Shown here: positions 25,644 through 33,408 of the stretch, in pieces
Position numbering within the stretch: position 1 is the stretch's first letter
Layout of the letters: every line of letters starts with the position of its first letter
NCBI GenBank assembly: GCA_902763885.1
Contig: CACWTU010000001.1
Span: 186,001 to 250,000 of the forward strand
Source of the DNA: an uncultured Bacteroidales bacterium
GTDB taxonomy: Bacteria > Bacteroidota > Bacteroidia > Bacteroidales > Bacteroidaceae
Direction of reading: 5' to 3'
Length of the DNA stretch: 64,000 bases
Translations under genes and position numbers: made by a program
Notes under the pieces: generated by a model
Databases searched by the model: none
What the model was told of the DNA's origin: nothing
Seen by the model: only the letters and a program-made list of their open reading frames with translations

Positions 25644-26374
25644 AGTGCCTGATACTTGCAGCGGGTTATGCAACCAGGTTGTATCCGCTTACGGAGAACT
25701 TCCCCAAACCTCTGCTCAAGGTGGGTGACAAGACCATCCTTGACTGGCTTATCGATGATATCGAAGGAGCGGGATTAGTCGATGAATACGTGGTTATATC
25801 GAACCACAAGTTTGCTCACCACTTTACGGAGTGGGCATCGGGCAAGAGCGTAAAGATAACTGTTGTTGATGACGGTACCAGTACCAATGAGACCCGCCTG
25901 GGTGCCGTGCGTGACATACAGTTTGCCATAGACAGCCTGAAACTGGATGATGACATGCTGGTGATAGCCGGTGACAACGTGCTGGATTTCAGCCTGCAGA
26001 AGTTTGTGCGTTATGCCCACGAGCACAAGACATCATGCATCATGCGTTACTTTGAGCCGGATATGAAGCGTCTGGTTAAGTGTGGAATTGTGGAGGTCGC
26101 TCCCGATGACCGTATCATCGGCATGGAGGAGAAACCTGCTCAGCCCAAGTCAAATTGGTGCTGCCCGCCGTTCTACTACTACACCAAGGCCGATGCCCGT
26201 CTGGTTCCCGCAGGTATAGCCGCCGGATGCGGAACCGATGCTCCCGGCAGTTACATTGCATGGCTCTGCACACAGACTCCTGTGTATGCAATGGAGATGC
26301 CCGGTCGCCGATATGACATCGGAAACCTGGAATCTTATCATCAGGTTTGCGCCGAGTACAAGGGAATAAAATGA
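25640..26374 (+). CDS. Sugar-1-phosphate nucleotidyltransferase
   Basis: 244 residues with the nucleotidyltransferase signature near the N-terminus (LAAGYATRLYPLT, then PKPLLKVG, about residues 6-29). The metal-binding Asp lies in VIAGDNVLDF, and the sugar-site region reads GIVEV, MEEKPAQP. It would join a sugar 1-phosphate to a nucleotide, releasing pyrophosphate. It is shorter than RmlA (about 290) and has no C-terminal beta-helix. Translational coupling to the upstream GHMP kinase suggests the kinase product as substrate. The nucleotide and sugar are not determined. Confidence 0.82.
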   Translation: MKCLILAAGYATRLYPLTENFPKPLLKVGDKTILDWLIDDIEGAGLVDEYVVISNHKFAHHFTEWASGKSVKITVVDDGTSTNETRLGAVRDIQFAIDSLKLDDDMLVIAGDNVLDFSLQKFVRYAHEHKTSCIMRYFEPDMKRLVKCGIVEVAPDDRIIGMEEKPAQPKSNWCCPPFYYYTKADARLVPAGIAAGCGTDAPGSYIAWLCTQTPVYAMEMPGRRYDIGNLESYHQVCAEYKGIK

Positions 26375-26399
26375 CACAAAAGGATCGTTTCCCTGTGCT

Positions 26400-27341
26400 A
26401 TGAAACTGACTACTCCCGTTGAGATTGAACCGTTAAAGAAGAGGCTCACTTACAGGGACAGCATCCTGTTTGTGGGCTCCTGTTTTGCCTATGAGATAGG
26501 CAATAGGTGTGTGGAGCGGTACTTTGACGCAATGGTGAATCCGTTTGGCGTACTGTTCAATCCTTGCTCTATTTCTGACTGCCTGGGCTTGCTTGAGGGC
26601 TATGGCATAAACGCGGAGCAGTGCAGTTTCATACCCGAGGATGTGATTGAAACCAGCGGTGGATTCTGCTCGTTCCATCATCACGGCAGTTTTTGCAGGC
26701 CTACGGCACAGGAGTTTCTGGAGAATGCAAACAATGAATTGGCCAAAAGCTCTGAATTTTACTACCGTGAGGGCTGGGTGGTGGTTACATTGGGTACGGC
26801 ATTCATTTATACTGATAAGGAGAGCGGCATGGTGGTAGCAAACTGCCATAAGCTGCCTTCTGAGCGCTTTGAGCGCACCATGATAGATGCTGACCAGGTG
26901 TTTGATGCGTTGAGCCAGTATGTGGCTGCACGGCCGCAGCGTCAGTGGATATTCACGGTAAGCCCGGTACGCCATCTGGCTGACGGGCTTCACGCCAATA
27001 CTTTGAGCAAGAGCACCCTTCATCTGGGTATCGAGAAACTGGTAAACCGCTATCCCAATGCGCATTACTTTCCGGCCTATGAGATTCTGATGGACGAACT
27101 CCGTGACTACCGATTCTATGCCGATGACATGATGCACCCGTCGGCCCAGGCTGCCGATTACATCTTTGAACGTTTCATGGATTTTGCGCTTGCCGACAGT
27201 GAGAGACCGTTGCTGTCAGAGGCAGAAAAGGTGCGCGGCATGATGCAGCATCGCATCCTCAATCCCAACACTCCGCAGACCGCCCAATTCGAGGCCCAGC
27301 GCACCCAAGCACTAGAATCCCTCCTCTCCAAAATCCGTTGA
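26400..27341 (+). CDS. GSCFA-domain protein
   Basis: 313 residues named for the motif visible at about residues 26-30 (FVGSCFAYEIG). The family has an SGNH-hydrolase-like fold, with the Ser in GSCFA as the presumed nucleophile and a late D/H pair in YADDMMHPS. GSCFA proteins are common in Bacteroidetes and are of unknown function; esterase or acyltransferase activity on glycans is plausible. It follows the nucleotidyltransferase by 25 bases that contain the ATCGTTTCCCTGTG repeat word, so it is probably the last gene of this operon. A REP pair follows the stop. Confidence 0.85.
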   Translation: MKLTTPVEIEPLKKRLTYRDSILFVGSCFAYEIGNRCVERYFDAMVNPFGVLFNPCSISDCLGLLEGYGINAEQCSFIPEDVIETSGGFCSFHHHGSFCRPTAQEFLENANNELAKSSEFYYREGWVVVTLGTAFIYTDKESGMVVANCHKLPSERFERTMIDADQVFDALSQYVAARPQRQWIFTVSPVRHLADGLHANTLSKSTLHLGIEKLVNRYPNAHYFPAYEILMDELRDYRFYADDMMHPSAQAADYIFERFMDFALADSERPLLSEAEKVRGMMQHRILNPNTPQTAQFEAQRTQALESLLSKIR

Positions 27342-27349
27342 ACGAGCTG

Positions 27350-27466
27350 AGCTGAGGGGCACAAAGGGGACGGTTCTTTTTGTGCCCCTCGTTCCAAAAG
27401 TTCTGTGCACCTTGGGTTATTTTCTCAGGGGCACAAAAAGAACCGTCCCCTTTGTGCCCCTCAGCT
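27350..27466. repeat. REP-like inverted pair, GGGGACGG type
   Basis: Outer arms start AGCTGAGGGGCAC and are perfectly mirrored at the other end. Each arm is itself a GGGGCAC...GTGCCCC palindrome around GGGGACGGTTCTTTTTG. The 37-base spacer differs from that of the pairs at 7100 and 35740 but contains CCAAAAGTTCT, similar to the flank of the single unit at 38189. The right arm overlaps the 3' end of the HAD phosphatase gene. Confidence 0.92.
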
Positions 27467-28091
27467 GGTCGGCGCTATCAGCGATGAAGTCTGCGGCGGT
27501 GAGTTCGTGGCGAGGACGGAAGCCCCAGCTTACTGCGATTATGGGGATGCCGGCGTTGCGGGCGGTCTGGATATCGGTGCTTGAATCGCCTACCATTATG
27601 GTGTGGGCGCGGTCGGTGCCGGCTTTGTTCATGATGTATTCCACCACGGCGGCATCGGGCTTTAGAGGGTACTTGGGGCTGTTGCCCATTACCGCTACAA
27701 ATGGTATGTCTGGGAAAAACTTCGCTATGAGTCTTTCTGCTCCAGCCTGAATCTTGTTTGATGCTACTGCAAGCTTGTATCCTCCGGTGGAAAGGTCGGA
27801 AATCAATTCCGGTATGCCGGGATATGGCGTGGTGTAAACATCTATATGCTCAGCGTAATATTCAAGGAATCTGGCCAGCGTACTGTCCACAAACGCATCA
27901 TCGGAGGACTTGTCATCGGGCAGGGCACGCATGATGAGTTTGCGCATCCCGTTACCTACCATCAGGCGGTACTCATCAAGGGTATGCTGAGGCAGCCCCA
28001 ACTCTGCTAACGTATGGTTTGCTGCGTTACCCAGATCCGCAATGGTGTTGAGCAGCGTTCCGTCAAGATCAAAAATCACCAGTCTATCCAT
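27417..28091 (-). CDS. gph: HAD-family phosphatase, phosphoglycolate phosphatase-like
   Basis: 224 residues. HAD motifs: FDLDGTLLNT with nucleophile Asp8 and Asp10, the Ser/Thr-type motif VASNKIQAG, the Lys in PKYPLKPDA, and VGDSSTDIQTARNAG. The cap domain is the C1 type. Cytoplasmic; probably dephosphorylates phosphoglycolate or a similar small phosphoester. The start chosen is the ATG giving MDRLVIFDLDGT, because the further upstream codons translate a REP unit. The last 15 or so codons (GTKGTVLFVPLRK) are also encoded by a REP unit, so the original stop was probably lost. Gene name is by family resemblance only. Confidence 0.82.
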   Translation of the reverse strand: MDRLVIFDLDGTLLNTIADLGNAANHTLAELGLPQHTLDEYRLMVGNGMRKLIMRALPDDKSSDDAFVDSTLARFLEYYAEHIDVYTTPYPGIPELISDLSTGGYKLAVASNKIQAGAERLIAKFFPDIPFVAVMGNSPKYPLKPDAAVVEYIMNKAGTDRAHTIMVGDSSTDIQTARNAGIPIIAVSWGFRPRHELTAADFIADSADQLRGTKGTVLFVPLRK

Positions 28092-28110
28092 ATCGGCCGC
28101 AAAGATACAC

Positions 28111-28196
28111 AAAAGAGTACCAAAGGGGACAGACCCCAATGGTATCATTTTTGGAAAAAGTGTACCATTGGGGTCTGTCCCCTTTGGTACTCTTTT
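28111..28196. repeat. REP-like inverted pair, GGGGACAGACCCC type
   Basis: Perfect 34-base arms: AAAAGAGTACCAAAGG then GGACAGACCCCAATGGTA, mirrored after an 18-base spacer. Each arm contains the small palindrome GGGGACAGACCCC (GGGG/CCCC). It lies upstream of both the HAD gene and the GH9 gene, between divergent starts. Confidence 0.92.
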
Positions 28197-28258
28197 GCAC
28201 TTTTAAAATAATTACCTATATTAGCGGTCAAGTCAATTAATTAACTAACCAATGCCAT

Positions 28259-30982
28259 ATGAATAGATCCTTTTTATTTGTCGCATTGGCGGCATTTGCC
28301 GTTGCCGCGTGTGACAAGGCGCCTCAACAGGCTGCTGACCTTAAGCTGAATGACAAGGAGTATTTTGAAACGCAGGGAGTGAACGTTCTGGTATTCAGCA
28401 ACACTTTCAACGGAGGATTCAATGATGAGAAGAACTCCGGAATCGAGATTATTCATCACGGTGTGCGTACTGTGCAAGGTGGCGCAGTGCGTCTTAACAA
28501 GACCCCTGAGCAGTGGGACCTGGTGCCTGCATCCCCCTCACGTATTGTTGATTCGGTCAACAATTCTATTGAGGTGACCATGCGTTACGCGGATTATGAT
28601 TTTGATTCGCGCGTAGTGGTTACCGCCCATGGCAAGGCCGTGGAGATTGCTGTTTATCTTGACAAGCCCGTGCCGGAATTCCTGGCAGGCAAGGCCGGTT
28701 TCAATCTGGAGTTCCTGCCGTCACAGTACTGGGGCAAGACCTACATCATGGATGGCCGTCCTAACCGATTCCCGCGCTATGCGGTAAGCCAGACCCAGGC
28801 CGTTTCAAATGATGAGAAACCCCGTCAGTTCAAGGGATTCCGCACTTACGATGACCGTGGTACCGGAGAGTTCGTTGATCCGCTGCCTCTTGAGACAGGC
28901 CACTCCATCCTTATTGCTCCCGATGCACCCGAGCGTATGATCAGCATCAACTCCGATGATGCCGTACTGGAGCTTTATGACGGACGTATGTTGGCCCAGA
29001 ACGGCTGGTTTGTACTACGCAGCGTACTGCCCGCAGGCAAGACGGGTAAGGTGGTAACCTGGACAGTGGAGCCTCATGCCATACCCGGCTGGATAAGAGA
29101 GCCCAACATAGGTTTCTCACAGGTGGGATATGTTCCTTCCCAGCCCAAGGTTGCCGTGATAGAGCTTGACAAGATGGATAAGGTTCAAAAGACTGCATCG
29201 ATCTACAAGATAGAGGACGATGGCAGCGAGAAACTGGCTTACAAGGGCAAGACCGATGTCTGGGGCATGTACTATAAGTACAACTACGTTAAGTTTGACT
29301 TCAGTGAGGTCAAGGATCCCGGTGTCTATTACATCAAGTACGGCGATTACAAGACCGGTAACTTTATCATTGACAACTCAGTATATAATTGGATTACCGA
29401 TGCCACCAGCGACGTATGGATTCCCATCCATATGAATCACATGACCGTGAATGAGGGGTATCGTATCTGGCACGGCGAGCCGTTTAAGGAGGGTTATCTG
29501 CAGGCTCCCCAGAGTGACCATTTTGACCTTCACTCACAGGGCGCGCAGACCAATACCAAGTACAAGCCCTACGAGTTGATACCCGGTCTGAACGTGGGTG
29601 GTTATTTTGACGCAGGTGACTTTGACATCGAGACCGGATCAAACATCAGCGTGGTTCAGAATATGGTTGCTGCCTGGGAGCTTTTCCATCCCATGCGTGA
29701 TGAGACATTCGTTAGCGAGGAGCAGCGTTACGTAGATCTTCATCGTCCGGACGGCAAACCTGACCTGCTGCAGTACATTGAGCACGGCGTGCTGAACCTG
29801 CTGGCTCAGGCTGAGAACATCGGATTCATGTCACAGACACTCTCTAGCTCAGTGCTTGACAACTACCATCATCTGGGTGATGCAGCTGCCATTACCGATG
29901 GCCTGCACTATGATCCCAGCTTGCCCAAGTATGTGAAATCGGCCGATGGAAAGCGCAGCGGTACTCCTGATGATATGTGGGCTTTCACCAACCGCAACCT
30001 TAACTCAGATATCAATGCCGCCAATATGTTCGCAGCCGCAAGCCGTGTACTCAAGGGTTACAACGATGACCTGGCTGCACGTTGCCTGAAGCAGTCCAAG
30101 CGGCTCCAGGAGGAGGCCACAAAGCTGATGAGCCAACGCGGAGCCGGTGGTATGGGACGCGTGGGCGGTCAGGGTGGTCAGAGACCTCAGGGCGCTCAGA
30201 ATGCTCAGAGAGCACAAGGTGGTCAGGGCGGACAGAATGCTCAGAGACCGCAGGCTCCTCAGGGTGGTCAAAGACCTCAGGGCGCACAGGGTGGACAGAA
30301 TGCCCAGGGTGGTCAAGGCTTCCAGAACCAGAACTTCAACCGTGCCGGCAACGGAAATATGGCAACAAATCTGCAGTTATATATTGCCACGGGTGAGAAA
30401 TCATACATTGAGCAGTTCAACGAACAGATATGGTCAGCTCTGGATCGTAACGTGAACAACAGTATCCGTACTGCTATGGATGCCATTCCGTATATGGATG
30501 CTGCTTATAAGGAGCGTTTGCGCCCGTATGCTGAGAAGTACAAGGATTATCTTGAGCAGGTTACCAACAACAATCCTTACGGTGTGCCTATAGGTGAAGG
30601 AAACTGGGCCGGTAGCGGTGCCGTGGTAACTTACGGAACCACCGCAACCTTTGCAAACCTCTACTTCCCGGATATCATTGACAAGAAATACGCCTATAAC
30701 GCTGCAGCGTTCATGTTCGGATGCCATCCGTACCACAACTATTCACTTGTTGCTACGGTAGGTGCAGCTCGTCCAAAGCAGGTGTTCTACGGAAACAACC
30801 GGGCAGATTTCTCATTCATACCCGGCAACGTGGCTCCCGGACTGCTGTTCCGCAAGCCCGACCATTTTGAGAACTTTGACGATTGGCCATTCCTGTGGGG
30901 CCAGAATGAAGGCACTATTGCCGGCAACACCAGCTACTACATCTTTGGTGAGGCCTTCAAGCAGATGTCAAAAGAGCATTGA
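28259..30982 (+). CDS. Glycoside hydrolase family 9 lipoprotein with Gly/Gln-rich insert
   Basis: 907 residues, lipoprotein signal (AVAAC, Cys about 18). An N-terminal region of about 270 residues of unclear fold is followed by the cellulase N-terminal Ig-like domain (IGFSQVGYVPSQPKVAVIEL) and the GH9 (alpha/alpha)6 barrel. The catalytic Asp pair is about 451/454 (GGYFDAGDFD) and the acid Glu about 884 (GQNEGTIAGN). It probably cleaves beta-1,4-glucan or xyloglucan chains at the surface. Residues about 627-697, inside the catalytic domain, are a low-complexity stretch of GGQ, RPQGAQ and NAQ units. The leader contains AATTAATTAACTAA, shared with the GH8 gene. A REP pair lies just upstream. Confidence 0.85.
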   Translation: MNRSFLFVALAAFAVAACDKAPQQAADLKLNDKEYFETQGVNVLVFSNTFNGGFNDEKNSGIEIIHHGVRTVQGGAVRLNKTPEQWDLVPASPSRIVDSVNNSIEVTMRYADYDFDSRVVVTAHGKAVEIAVYLDKPVPEFLAGKAGFNLEFLPSQYWGKTYIMDGRPNRFPRYAVSQTQAVSNDEKPRQFKGFRTYDDRGTGEFVDPLPLETGHSILIAPDAPERMISINSDDAVLELYDGRMLAQNGWFVLRSVLPAGKTGKVVTWTVEPHAIPGWIREPNIGFSQVGYVPSQPKVAVIELDKMDKVQKTASIYKIEDDGSEKLAYKGKTDVWGMYYKYNYVKFDFSEVKDPGVYYIKYGDYKTGNFIIDNSVYNWITDATSDVWIPIHMNHMTVNEGYRIWHGEPFKEGYLQAPQSDHFDLHSQGAQTNTKYKPYELIPGLNVGGYFDAGDFDIETGSNISVVQNMVAAWELFHPMRDETFVSEEQRYVDLHRPDGKPDLLQYIEHGVLNLLAQAENIGFMSQTLSSSVLDNYHHLGDAAAITDGLHYDPSLPKYVKSADGKRSGTPDDMWAFTNRNLNSDINAANMFAAASRVLKGYNDDLAARCLKQSKRLQEEATKLMSQRGAGGMGRVGGQGGQRPQGAQNAQRAQGGQGGQNAQRPQAPQGGQRPQGAQGGQNAQGGQGFQNQNFNRAGNGNMATNLQLYIATGEKSYIEQFNEQIWSALDRNVNNSIRTAMDAIPYMDAAYKERLRPYAEKYKDYLEQVTNNNPYGVPIGEGNWAGSGAVVTYGTTATFANLYFPDIIDKKYAYNAAAFMFGCHPYHNYSLVATVGAARPKQVFYGNNRADFSFIPGNVAPGLLFRKPDHFENFDDWPFLWGQNEGTIAGNTSYYIFGEAFKQMSKEH

Positions 30983-31051
30983 ATTTGAGGATATGTTTCA
31001 TGGAGATTTGGTATATTTGCGCATTACCACTTTAAATTGTTATCCCAAGTT

Positions 31052-31804
31052 ATGAAACGTTTATGTCTTTTGTTTGTTCTGGTTGTTTTTGTAGTTCCTG
31101 TTATAGGGCAGGCTCCCAATCAGGTTTATTTAAAGAACGGAAGCATCATCAAAGGTAAAATCGTAGAGTTGGATCCGTTAAACGAAGTCAAGATAGAGAC
31201 CGGCGATGGTAGTTTGTTCGTATTCCAGATGGCTGAGATTGATCACATAGTTGGATCTGTGGCAACAGGGAATAACAACAATAACGCTGATTGGGGCAGA
31301 AAAAATACTATTCGCAGGATAGACAGACACGGAAGCGATTTCTATTGGGAGGATAATGATGAAAAACTAACGCCCGAAGAATGTTTTTCCATACTTAGTA
31401 AAGGGGGCATTCATGATAATCTCTATGAGACGTATAAAAGTGCACAGGTACAATTCAATAACGGCCGATCTTTGATTGTCACGGGCATTACTTTTACTCT
31501 CGCTGCAACTGTATGTTATTGTTTATATTTGAATTCTGGTTATTCCTATGACTATGGTAGGTATAAAAAAACAGAATATGACGATACTAAGTTGGTCATG
31601 TTTTACGTGTCATCAGTTGCAGCTGATTTATGCTTCTTTAGCGGATTCCTGTTTAAAGGAATAGGAAAAGGGCGCTTGGAATGGGTAAAGGACACCTATA
31701 ACTCAGGGCATTCACAAGCATCGGCTATAAGAATTGCACCGTCATTAATGATGACAGCTCAAAATGATTTGGGATTTGGCTTATCGCTGAATCTTTCATT
31801 CTGA
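31052..31804 (+). CDS. Unknown membrane protein with N-terminal beta domain
   Basis: 250 residues from the ATG giving a signal sequence (LFVLVVFVVPVIGQ). Residues about 22-70 form a small beta domain (VYLKNGSIIKGKIVELDP, VFQMAEIDHIVG) that recurs in many Bacteroidetes proteins of unknown function. Two hydrophobic segments at about 140-160 (IVTGITFTLAATVCYCLYL) and 180-205 suggest an inner-membrane anchor. The C-terminus resembles an outer-membrane strand (LGFGLSLNLSF). Codon use is more A/T-rich than in the neighbours, which may indicate later acquisition. No function can be assigned. Confidence 0.65.
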   Translation: MKRLCLLFVLVVFVVPVIGQAPNQVYLKNGSIIKGKIVELDPLNEVKIETGDGSLFVFQMAEIDHIVGSVATGNNNNNADWGRKNTIRRIDRHGSDFYWEDNDEKLTPEECFSILSKGGIHDNLYETYKSAQVQFNNGRSLIVTGITFTLAATVCYCLYLNSGYSYDYGRYKKTEYDDTKLVMFYVSSVAADLCFFSGFLFKGIGKGRLEWVKDTYNSGHSQASAIRIAPSLMMTAQNDLGFGLSLNLSF

Positions 31805-31920
31805 TGCACTATACAAATAGAAACTGGAGTCAGTTCCTAAATGATTTTTAGTGAGCGAAACCGGCCGGAGGCCGCCCTTTCGCGTTAGCGAAATAAAACA
31901 AGGTGCTTATGTGGCACCAT

Positions 31921-31956
31921 AAAAAGAAAGAGACGCAAAAGCGCCTCTTTCTTTTT
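31921..31956 (-). terminator. Terminator of tRNA-Phe
   Basis: On the minus strand, a strong hairpin whose arms AAAGAGGCGC and GCGTCTCTTT enclose a TTTT loop and end in a T-rich run, immediately downstream of the tRNA. A second small hairpin (GGTGC/GCACC) follows at about 31901-31918. The adjoining 31848-31895 is GC-rich and resembles other intergenic repeats (CGGCCGGAGGCCG). Confidence 0.85.
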
Positions 31957-31957
31957 G

Positions 31958-32030
31958 TGGTGCCACCGGGAATCGAACCAGGGACACAAGGATTTTCAGT
32001 CCTTTGCTCTACCAACTGAGCTATGACACC
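31958..32030 (-). tRNA. tRNA-Phe (GAA)
   Basis: 73 bases fold as a cloverleaf: acceptor GGTGTCA with TGGCACC, D-arm GCTCAGTTGGTAGAGC, anticodon stem AGGAC/ATCCT with loop containing GAA, and T-arm CTGGTTCGATTCCCGG. The discriminator is A and no CCA is encoded. Confidence 0.97.
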
Positions 32031-32056
32031 AGAAACATTTGCCTCAAATGCGGGTG

Positions 32057-32087
32057 CAAAGATACGCACTTTTTTAAGTCCGGCAAG
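32057..32087 (-). promoter_or_regulatory. Bacteroidetes-type promoter of tRNA-Phe
   Basis: On the minus strand, CTTG is followed after 19 bases by TATCTTTG, a good match to the Bacteroidetes TTTG-N19-TAnnTTTG promoter. It lies about 27 bases upstream of the tRNA 5' end. Confidence 0.7.
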
Positions 32088-32154
32088 TTTTTCAGAGTAA
32101 AAATATTCATGAGATAAAAAAAAGATGTACCTTTGCAATGTCATTGCAAAGGAT

Positions 32155-32227
32155 CGGAATGTAGCGCAGTTGGTAGCGCACTACGTTCGGGACGTAGGGG
32201 TCGGGCGTTCGAGTCGCCTCATTCCGA
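32155..32227 (+). tRNA. tRNA-Pro (CGG)
   Basis: 73-base cloverleaf: acceptor CGGAATG with CATTCCG, D-arm GCGCAGTTGGTAGCGC, anticodon stem CTACG/CGTAG with loop TTCGGGA (anticodon CGG), T-arm GGGCGTTCGAGTCGCCT. No CCA is encoded. A -7-like box TACCTTTG lies at 32128-32135. Its 3' half is also the antisense 3' end of a recombinase remnant, marking it as an integration site. Confidence 0.97.
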
Positions 32228-32690
32228 CTTGAGGCGACAACAGGGTAAAATCTGTTGTCGCTTCTTCTTTTACCTCATTATAAACTGCTGATATATCGTT
32301 AATTACTTTTATTGCTTCGTTCATATCTTGTGTTCGATAACACTTATTTTCCTTATCCCATAGAACCCCCGTAGGGAATACGAGATTTTGTATTTTCTGC
32401 CGTGTCTGATATGAACCTTCTTCCCAGCAACTGCTTAATTTACAGACAAATGTAAGAACCTCTTCAGTGTGCTTTTCAATGTTCGACAAGTCTATCTTTG
32501 CATCTTCAAGTTCTTCGTTAATAGAAGATAATTCAGAGTTTAAATGCTCGATAGTTGTCTCATATACGTCTTTGGTTATTTCTCCCAAGCCATACCGGAT
32601 TTTTAAGGTTTTAACCTTATTCTCTTGTTCTGTCCTTCTTTTAAGAAGGATTGTCCTAACTTCAATCTTTGTTTTAAATGAATAAATCCA
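32181..32690 (-). pseudogene. 3' remnant of a large serine recombinase at tRNA-Pro
   Basis: An open frame of about 170 codons has no catalytic domain and no ATG at its 5' end; homology-like sequence begins where an unrelated lipoprotein gene ends. It shows the coiled-coil and C-terminal features of Bacteroidetes serine site-specific recombinases: YETTIEHLNSELSSINEEL, then QTRQKIQNLVFPTGVLWDK. The last residues (GMRRLERPTPTSRT) are the antisense translation of the tRNA-Pro 3' half, as in elements that integrate into tRNA genes. The resolvase N-terminal domain and zinc ribbon are missing, so it is a relic and not active. Confidence 0.75.
32234..32271 (+). terminator. Terminator of tRNA-Pro
   Basis: Arms GCGACAACAG and CTGTTGTCGC followed by TTCTTCTTTT, seven bases after the tRNA. 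It lies within the antisense recombinase remnant. Confidence 0.85.
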
Positions 32691-32694
32691 TTAC

Positions 32695-33162
32695 CTACTT
32701 AACGTCTTCAATGTCCGAAATAACATAAGTAGCATGAACTTTATGTTTATGAACGAGATTATATGAATACGAGTTATTATCATATGGAGAATGAATCTGT
32801 GTATTTGTAGAATCGGGATAATAATCAATAGAACTACCATCCTCAAATATAATTCTGATTCCATATCGGTAATCAACCCTCGTCCAATGATAAACAACGC
32901 TTTGAGCCCATTCTATTGTTGCTTCAGTACTAAATTCCTCATCACTAATAAATAATGCACTCTCCCCACTATTAATAACAATTGAGTCTTTCTTTGATAA
33001 TGAATTTGAATCATTAATAGCATAAAGAACACACCTACCTGAAGTCTCATTATCTATATAAACATCACACCAAATCATTGGGTCGCAACTCAACAAACCA
33101 CTGATAGAAACAATGATGCCCACCGCTAAAACCAACAAGTGTCTTTTTCCTTTTGTTCTCAT
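32695..33162 (-). CDS. Small lipoprotein of unknown function
   Basis: 155 residues from the ATG that lies about 20 bases after a -7 box; a TTG 21 bases further upstream overlaps that box and is less likely. The signal ends in a lipobox (ISGLLSC, Cys about 26). The mature part is rich in Ser, Tyr and Asp (WCDVYIDNETSGRCVLYAI, IIFEDGSSIDYYPDS) and looks beta-rich, with no recognised domain. Base composition is clearly more A/T-rich than the surrounding carbohydrate genes. Its place behind a recombinase relic and before a weak copy of the tRNA-Pro word suggests it is cargo of a decayed integrated element. Confidence 0.65.
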   Translation of the reverse strand: MRTKGKRHLLVLAVGIIVSISGLLSCDPMIWCDVYIDNETSGRCVLYAINDSNSLSKKDSIVINSGESALFISDEEFSTEATIEWAQSVVYHWTRVDYRYGIRIIFEDGSSIDYYPDSTNTQIHSPYDNNSYSYNLVHKHKVHATYVISDIEDVK

Positions 33163-33180
33163 AGCCCTCAATCTTTTGAG

Positions 33181-33210
33181 CAAAGATAACTATTACTATC
33201 TATCCTCAAT
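33181..33210 (-). promoter_or_regulatory. Promoter of the small lipoprotein gene
   Basis: On the minus strand, TTG is followed after 18 bases by TATCTTTG, close to the Bacteroidetes -33/-7 pattern, about 20 bases before the chosen ATG. Confidence 0.5.
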
Positions 33211-33275
33211 ACATACATTACAAGTTTCTCAAAGTCCTTGAGAGCGTTCGAGATTTTGTCAGTCCATTCGACAGA

Positions 33276-33306
33276 AAAGGGGAGCCGTTCAGCTCCCTTA
33301 TTTTTG
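33276..33306 (+). terminator. Orphan plus-strand terminator
   Basis: Hairpin GGGAGC/GCTCCC followed by TTATTTTTG. No plus-strand gene lies directly upstream. The word GCGTTCGAG, shared with the tRNA-Pro T-arm, is at 33244-33252, so this may be the far end of the integrated remnant. The rest of the 33163-33408 gap shows nothing further. Confidence 0.6.
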
Positions 33307-33408
33307 TCAGAATGACAGTCTCCTTTTTTTACCTAATCGAAAATGCGCATTTGAATGCAGATATATATAATAATGTAATATATTTGCAGCACAACCGGAA
33401 AGGGGTAT

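Noticed and set aside
26433-27137. Open minus-strand frame of 234 codons antisense to the GSCFA gene
   Set aside because: Shadow of a real gene; no start signal or domain.
30147-30455. Alternative-frame ORFs over the Gly/Gln-rich region of the GH9 gene
   Set aside because: Repetitive DNA keeps several frames open; the GH9 frame is continuous on both sides with conserved motifs.
31848-32144. Open minus-strand frame spanning tRNA-Phe
   Set aside because: Translates through the tRNA, its terminator and an intergenic repeat; not a protein gene.
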